A stretch of DNA of 64,000 bases from Corythucha ciliata (lineage: Eukaryota; Arthropoda; Insecta; Hemiptera; Tingidae). The translations under genes were made by a program, and so were the position numbers. Shown here one piece after another: positions 58,730 through 64,000 of this stretch. The stretch is taken from contig CM075943.1 in assembly GCA_038030265.1 (NCBI GenBank), positions 43,772,001 through 43,836,000 of the forward strand, in the 5' to 3' direction. Each line of letters begins with the position of its first letter. Position 1 is the first letter of the stretch. A model generated the notes under the pieces. The model was not told the origin of the DNA, ran no database searches, and was given only the letters and a program-made list of their open reading frames with translations.

Positions 58730-59925
58730 CATTTTTTGTTACTTTGGTAGACGGGCATAATCAGTTTGATTCAACGTATAGCTTTAGATTAGGTTTTAGT
58801 GCTTTTTATCACGTTAAAATCACAAAACTTGTTCAAATTTTTCAGATCAAAACAAGCGATTTTGAAGAGAAAAATCATTATTTTTTCTAAGAAATCGTCA
58901 TTTCTGACGAAAAATCTCCAAACAACTAAGAAAACGCTTATGACTATTTTTGTAAAGGACACTTTGAAGATGTTTTTCTGAATCACGGGTTGTCCGTTCA
59001 CTCAGATTTAGTGTGGACAAACGGGGACTGACTTTTTTTGAAAAAAAATTAATTCCCCGATTTGCGCGACTTTGAGCCGCATTTAAGGGCACATAAAATA
59101 GTTAACTTCTATCCAAAATGGCTAATCCTGACAGAACATAGTGTGCTCTTTCCGAATCCATCACCAAAAGTTGCAAAAATTCAAATTAAATGCGAGTTTC
59201 TCGCCGTTAGTTAAAAAAAAATTATGTAAGCCTTAAAAATCGTTAGAAAAATCATATCTCGAAGGGTTTCGATTTTCGGACCATGGTGTATATGGTAATT
59301 TCGGTCGCAAATGAGGCCTACTATCACCCAAAAATTTTTGTCACACTTATCCCCTTCCACCCTGTATAACTATGGCTATTTCTATTAAATTGAGGCGCAA
59401 ACCTGTAGTTTCTCTCACAAAGTACACTAGCCGTTACAAACGCACAAATGGTTATCACTAAATGTTGTAATTACACGGCTATATTCGTTGGGCTATGGGC
59501 GCAGTCGGGACCAGCTTGCCCAGGGTCCGCATCCACTGAAATAAAAGGCCCTGAAACTTGTAATTAATTTCGCGAATAAATGTATTCCTCCTATAGAGAT
59601 TTCCGACTTTGCCCCGATAGAGGTGTCGGTCTACCACTGCATGGGAACTTCCAATTTTGAGGGTATTTAGCTGCAAAAGTTTCAATTTTGTGTGGCTATT
59701 CGTCAGAATTTGGGCTCTGTGTCAATAAAGTTAAACCGATTATTGACAGGACAGAAAAATCGAAAGTCAGAAAATTTATAAAAATCCCTTTCCTGTCGCG
59801 CATTCTCTGTATTTTGTCGTTAGATTCACCCCGTGCCCAGGACTTTCTCTTGGGAGGGATTTTCAAACTACATAATTATTCATAAAATAGGTAATTTTAT
59901 CATATTTTAAAAAATAAATAAGGTA
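58730..59925. other. Unassigned stretch with transposon-end-like words
   Basis: No gene was recognised. Positions 59190-59370 (CATATCTCGAAGGGTTTCG, CACCCTGTATAACTATGG) and 59505-59560 (GACCAGCTTGCCCAGGGTCC) look like pieces of mobile elements, but no paired ends were found. Confidence 0.35.
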
Positions 59926-59929
59926 CCTT

Positions 59930-60118
59930 TCAAGATATGCAAATATTCAAGGGATTCATGTGTCCCTGAGGCACAGGTGGGAACCCACGCATTGCCATTG
60001 GCGTACGCGTACCGTCCAGACATGCCAAGGTGCTCACTCGGTCCGCGAAAAATTCGACACATTCGGAATTAACGCCATAAAACTGCCTTGCGAAATAGTC
60101 AGTCAAGCCATACATCAT
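59930..60118 (-). CDS. Unidentified 62-residue protein-like open frame
   Basis: The minus-strand frame has two starting ATG codons and balanced codons rich in G/C third positions. It contains YGLTDYFARQFYGVNSECV, then STLACLDGTRTPMAMRGFPP, and ends TGA at 59930-59932. CTATATAG lies about 25 bp upstream on the same strand, inside a short palindrome (TATAGCGCGAGCGAGCTATA). PVPQGHMNPL superficially recalls the start of some glycosyltransferases, but the frame stops 6 residues later, so this is not claimed. It is an unknown small gene, a fragment or chance. Confidence 0.2.
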   Translation of the reverse strand: MMYGLTDYFARQFYGVNSECVEFFADRVSTLACLDGTRTPMAMRGFPPVPQGHMNPLNICIS

Positions 60119-60199
60119 ATAGCGCGAGCGAGCTATATAGTACGAGTGAGTAGGGAGTCAATCAGTTCGTAAGGTGGACACGGTCCTATTCGTGGGGGG

Positions 60200-62690
60200 G
60201 GGGGGGCGAATGGTCAGTTCATCGATTTTAGAGCCCCAATAGTCAATTCATCATTTAAGGGCGCAAATAGCCAGTTTGGCCATTTTTTCGGCGCGGCGTG
60301 GCACGGATCGTCGTTTAAGCGATTCACAAGGCGGAAGGCGCCAACGATCAGTTCGGGTATTTTTAAGGCACGAATTTCCCGCAGTTTCGCCGTTTTCAAG
60401 GCGCGTAGGATCAGTTTTTTTGGGGTGCCGATAGCCACTTTGAAGACGCGAATCATCTGTAGCCTCTGTAGGGAGCAGTTTGACTAATTTTTGGACCGTG
60501 AATTTCTGTTACGAACATGCCATTTTTAGGGCGTGAACAGCCAGTTTTGCCATTTTTTAAGGAAAGAATCGTCAGTTTAGACATTTCTAGGGCACGTAGG
60601 TTCAGTTTGGCCATTTTTGACGCGCGATAATGGTCGATTCTGCCATTTTCAGGACCTGAATCATCCTTTTAGGGCCTTTCAGAGCGCGAATCGTCAGTTC
60701 AACCATTTAGGGCGTGAATAGCAAGTTGGTCATTTTTACGGCGCAAGCTGTCATTACGGTCTTTCTAAGGCATGAATAGTCGCAGTGTGTTATTTTCAGT
60801 GCTCGAATCATCAGTTTTACCAGTCGAAATGGTCAGTTTTGCTGTTTTCAGAGCGATAAATTTTCAATTTTCCAAGCGGTAATGGTCAGTTTGGCCAATT
60901 CAAGGACAGGAATCGTCTGTTTAGACATTTTCAAGGCACGTTACGCTATTTTCAGGGCACATAGAGTGAGTTTTGCCGATTTCATGGTTTGGATAGCCAG
61001 TTTGATCAATTTTAGGGCGCACAGTCACGAGGTTTGACGAGTGATGAGCAAGACCAGGCCGGTCTCGCAAGACTGGTCTTGGTCTTCCATGCAAGACCAA
61101 GACCGACTCACTACTCGCAAGACCAAGACCATGACTATGGTAGTCTTGGTCTTGGTCTTGCGAGACCACCAACATCTGTTTCACCCGATTGAGACCCAAC
61201 AAAAATCGTTCCTTTGACCCTGAATCATGAAATAATTTCGTTATTTACGCATTTTATCACCAATCTTGCTCGTTTCTTTCCGAAAAGTTTGTGGACAGCA
61301 TCAGGATTACGACCCCCTCCCACCCAAGTCCAACCAACCAACCAAGTCATTTATCGAGATTTTTATTTTTATATGGGAAAAGTACAAAGCCAATATGGCT
61401 ACTTTTAACGTAAATATCGACATGCACTTTTCTCACTTTAAAACACCCCAAGGAAAACACACGGGTTCCAGTAGGACCCCCGCCCCCCGCCAATAACTAA
61501 AACTTGAACCTCTCAATAAATCATTCAATCTGAAAGTTAATTATTCTCTACTCTAATTCATGATATTATATGCAATTACATAACTATTTCACTCGATTTT
61601 AATCGCGATACATACATTATGCTCACATTGCGTACATTTTTGCAAGACCAAGACCATGGCTGCAAGACCAAGACCACGATTTCACTGCAAGACCAAGACC
61701 ATGATTTTACTGCAAGACCAAGACCGAGACCAAAACCGCCTTGGTCTTGGTCTCGCAAGACCACATCACTAGGTTTGCCATTTATAGGGTGCAAATAGGA
61801 TGTCAATCCGAGGCGATAATGGTCAATTAGGGCATTTTTGGCACGCGACTGGTCGATTTTGCCATTTTCACGGCGTGAATCGTCAGTTTTGATATGTTTA
61901 GTTGGGTATAATTACTCACTTCTAGCCAATTAGGCCCGAATGGTTATTTTGACCATTCTTGGCAGTTTGGCACGCAAATGGTCTATTTTGCTGTTTGCAG
62001 CTTTTAGGACGAGAATAATCTTTTCAGGCATTTCCAGGCCACCTAGAGTGTTTTCGGCCATTTTACAGCGGGAATCGCCAGTTTGGCCATTTTTAGGGAG
62101 CAAATAGTCATTTTCAATGCTCGAATCGTAAGTTTTGCCATTTTGGGACGCGATTATAGTCAGTGAATTACTGTCAAGCCATTTCTGCGAAGCACACAAT
62201 TTTCCAATCCCCTCCCTTGAGCAAATCCTGGATCCGCGTCTGAGTACGAGTAAGCCATTTTTAGGGCGTGAATAGCCAGTTTTGCTTTTTTTTAGGGCAC
62301 GAATGGTAAATTTAGACATTTTCAAGGCGTGAAGGCTCAGTTTGGCTATTTTTGACGCGCGAAAGGTCGTTTTTGCCATTCTCAGGACATTATTAATCTG
62401 TTTAGGCCTTTTAAATAAATATTTATGAATATGTGCCGCACAGCCGCACATATAGTCATTTTTGACAATTTTAGGGCGTGAGTTGGGAAATTTTCAAGTC
62501 GCAAATTGGCAGTTCGGCTTTTTTTAGGGCACATAGAATCAGTATTGCCGGTTTTTGTGGCTTGAATGCCCAGTCTGGTCATTAGTCAAGGCACGATAGA
62601 ATCGTCAGTTTGGCCAATTCTGGCGCACATCTGTTCAGGCATTTTCCGTGCACAAATTGTCGGTTGATCCATTTTTAGGACCCCCCTCCA
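60200..62690 (-). repeat. Family-C minisatellite, reverse orientation
   Basis: Units such as GAATCGTCAGTTTGGCCATTT and TTTAGGGCGTGAATAGCCAG are the reverse complement of family C. They run from about 60215 to 62690. A hAT-like element interrupts at 61039-61771. The 173-codon minus-strand frame at 61930-62451 is Lys/Ala-rich repeat reading and is not a gene. Confidence 0.85.
61039..61771. mobile_element. Non-autonomous hAT-like element with CAAGACCAAGACC repeats
   Basis: The left end GAGTGATGAGCAAGACCAG and the right end GCAAGACCACATCACTA form inverted termini. The 8-bp flanks GGTTTGAC (61031-61038) and GGTTTGCC (61772-61779) agree at seven of eight bases. Sub-terminal regions (61045-61175 and 61640-61765) carry many CAAGACCAAGACC and GGTCTTGGTCTTG words in both orientations, as expected for transposase-binding repeats. 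The 450-bp centre has no transposase. It lies inside the reverse family-C array. Confidence 0.8.
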
Positions 62691-63020
62691 ATCGCCCCTC
62701 GTCTATTACTTGGCATACATTTTCTGGCCTTATTTCTGCACCAATCCTGTTTTTTAAGGACTCGTTTTAATCTTCAGGAAATTCCGCATATGCAGTAGTT
62801 TTCCTTTTTTGAAATAAGTCGAAAAAAACGGTAAAATTACAAGGTAAAAGTTTAAGGCGAATTTAAAATAACTTCTGGGATGAAATTTAAGAAAAGGAAA
62901 ACTACTGCATATGCGGAACTTCCTGAAGATTAAAACGAGTTATTAAAAACCAGGGTGGTGCAAAAATAAGGCGAGAAAATGTATGCCAAGTAGTAGACGA
63001 GGGTTGATTGGAGGGGGGTC
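62679..63020. mobile_element. Foldback element with ~135-bp inverted repeats
   Basis: The left arm (GACCCCCCTCCAATCGCCCC, then TACTTGGCATACATTTTCT, CATATGCAGTAGTTTTCC) matches the reverse complement of the right arm over about 135 bp with few mismatches. The loop is about 70 bp, AT-rich and non-coding. A more diverged right-arm-like piece lies at 63245-63345 (GATTGGTGCAGAAATAAGGCG). Confidence 0.8.
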
Positions 63021-63244
63021 AACTCCCCCTTAACATCTGATCAGTTTGATAAACTAACTCTGCTGGGCTGAAGTACTCAAGGAGGGGTTCTGACCCCCTA
63101 AACCCTCACCATGGGCACGCGACTGGATTCACCTTTTGTGGCATACAGACTTTTTTGTCGTTAGATTCTCCGTTAGACGTGCATACTCCTATCGTTCGTT
63201 GTTCCTTTTTTGTCGGACAATTTATTTGTCCTTTTTGACAAAAG

Positions 63245-63345
63245 GGATGCTAATGAATATAAGGAATTTTCTGGAGGTTGAAACAGGGCCTTCAAAGTCC
63301 AGGATTGGTGCAGAAATAAGGCGATAAAATATGGGCGCCCCGAGG
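63245..63345. repeat. Diverged arm of the 62679-63020 foldback family
   Basis: The segment carries AAGGAATTTTCTGGAGGTTG, CAGGATTGGTGCAGAAATAA and GGCGATAAAATATGGG in the same order as the right arm at 62915-62990. It is about 350 bp downstream, in direct orientation. Confidence 0.55.
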
Positions 63346-64000
63346 CAGACATACTATATTACAAGGGATGGCTTGAGGAGAATCGAGGAATCATCTGTGA
63401 AACCCCCCCCCCCCTTGAGTTGACGCTTTGGTAAGAGGTCTCTGAATACGATCGTAAGTTTCCAAATGATCACAGTCGCTCTTCTTGACAGAAATTGTCT
63501 GCTATATTCCTGTCCTAAAATCACCTATCACCTTTTAATAGCACATTTTCCTCCAACTACGAATTTCAAACGTGATAAAATCATATCGCATTTCGAATCC
63601 GACAAAATAATGACAACTAATGGCACATTAGTTGCATTGCATAGCAAGGAGTCGCTAATAACTCTGGAGTTCTTTCAAGGAGCAGAAATGTGTTCTCTGT
63701 AATAATGGAAAAGGAACGAGATTGAAGGCGTATTATTTGTTTACATCTCCAGCGTTCACAAAATTGGTCTGAGATTATAGTTGCTCCATACGCAGTTAAA
63801 TTGAAACAATTGTTGGAGAAATCACAGCCTAGTAAGGAATCACAAAAATAATTCCAAGGATTTAATGGATATCCTTACTTAGCTCCACAAAAACACACGA
63901 ATCACGTTTAGACTTTGGAGTTCGTAGAGAAAGGGTTTTTTACTCTTGTAAAAGTAACGGTAAAAATAGAAACATTCGCTTTGTAATGAAGATTTTGCTG
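63346..64000. other. Unassigned right end of the window
   Basis: No feature was recognised beyond a C12 tract at 63403-63414. The 78-codon frame at 63466-63702 has no known domain. Confidence 0.35.

Noticed and set aside
61930..62451. 173-codon minus-strand open frame
   Set aside because: It is a reading through reverse family-C units, with recurring Lys-rich peptides at the repeat spacing.
1..64000. CRISPR array
   Set aside because: Repeats are degenerate with no constant-length unique spacers and no cas genes. The DNA is eukaryotic in character.

Overview
This window looks like gene-poor DNA from an animal, most likely an arthropod and possibly a hemipteran; that identification is an inference. 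The signs are AT-rich non-coding DNA, abundant microsatellites, short inverted-repeat transposons, one exon with a canonical GT splice donor, and no dense run of open frames. There is no rRNA, convincing tRNA, CRISPR array, operon or bacterial gene structure. The only gene piece recognised with real confidence is a first coding exon on the minus strand (33990-34196). It encodes the N-terminal half of a PR/SET (PRDM-type) domain and ends in GTGAGT. The rest of that gene was not found.

Most of the structure is a mosaic of degenerate minisatellites and small DNA transposons. The minisatellite families are: A (about 30-45 bp, CAAATTTCGTGG core; 1-1140, 31740-32060, 54640-55070); B (about 28-36 bp, TTTTAGCCGCGAATTAGCG core; 6760-7990, 18255-18440, 30920-31400, 37335-38880, 40230-42480, 43795-43950, 51560-52650); C (about 30-40 bp, AATGGCTAAACTGACGATT core; 8030-11010, 49010-50215, 60200-62690); D (AAACTGACGATTTTAC; 25320-26300); E (AAACTGTCAATTTCGTCC; 50270-51390); F (18 bp CAAAGCTCCAAACCACAG, with CTCGAACCACAAAATG relatives; 17095-18240, 31500-31680, 52880-53390); and G (about 150-250 bp units; 53440-54210). 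C, D and E share an AAACTG-N-C-N-ATTT core.

Transposons carry these arrays or have inserted into them. Three hAT-like elements have readable 8-bp target-site duplications: 17206-18009 (CCCCAAAC, perfect), 39852-44301 (CTCTAAAC, perfect, carrying a large B array) and 61039-61771 (GGTTTG[A/C]C, inside a C array). A fourth hAT-like element with CAGGGGCGTAG-type ends (24791-26802) encloses the D array. Others are a TA-flanked element (8575-9401), two TTA-flanked foldback elements (39338-39788 and 39905-40066), a dispersed foldback family with GCGTTTTCCAT ends (four copies), and about a dozen other foldback elements.

The stretches 1141-6370, 11570-16020, 18800-24780, 27850-29320, 32060-33980, 34200-37010, 45220-48340 and 55800-57630 look like lower-copy intronic or intergenic DNA. 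A handful of short open frames (20845-21003, 27569-27811, 46429-46689, 48343-48708, 55295-55543, 59930-60118) have protein-like composition but no recognisable domain, and are reported at low confidence.
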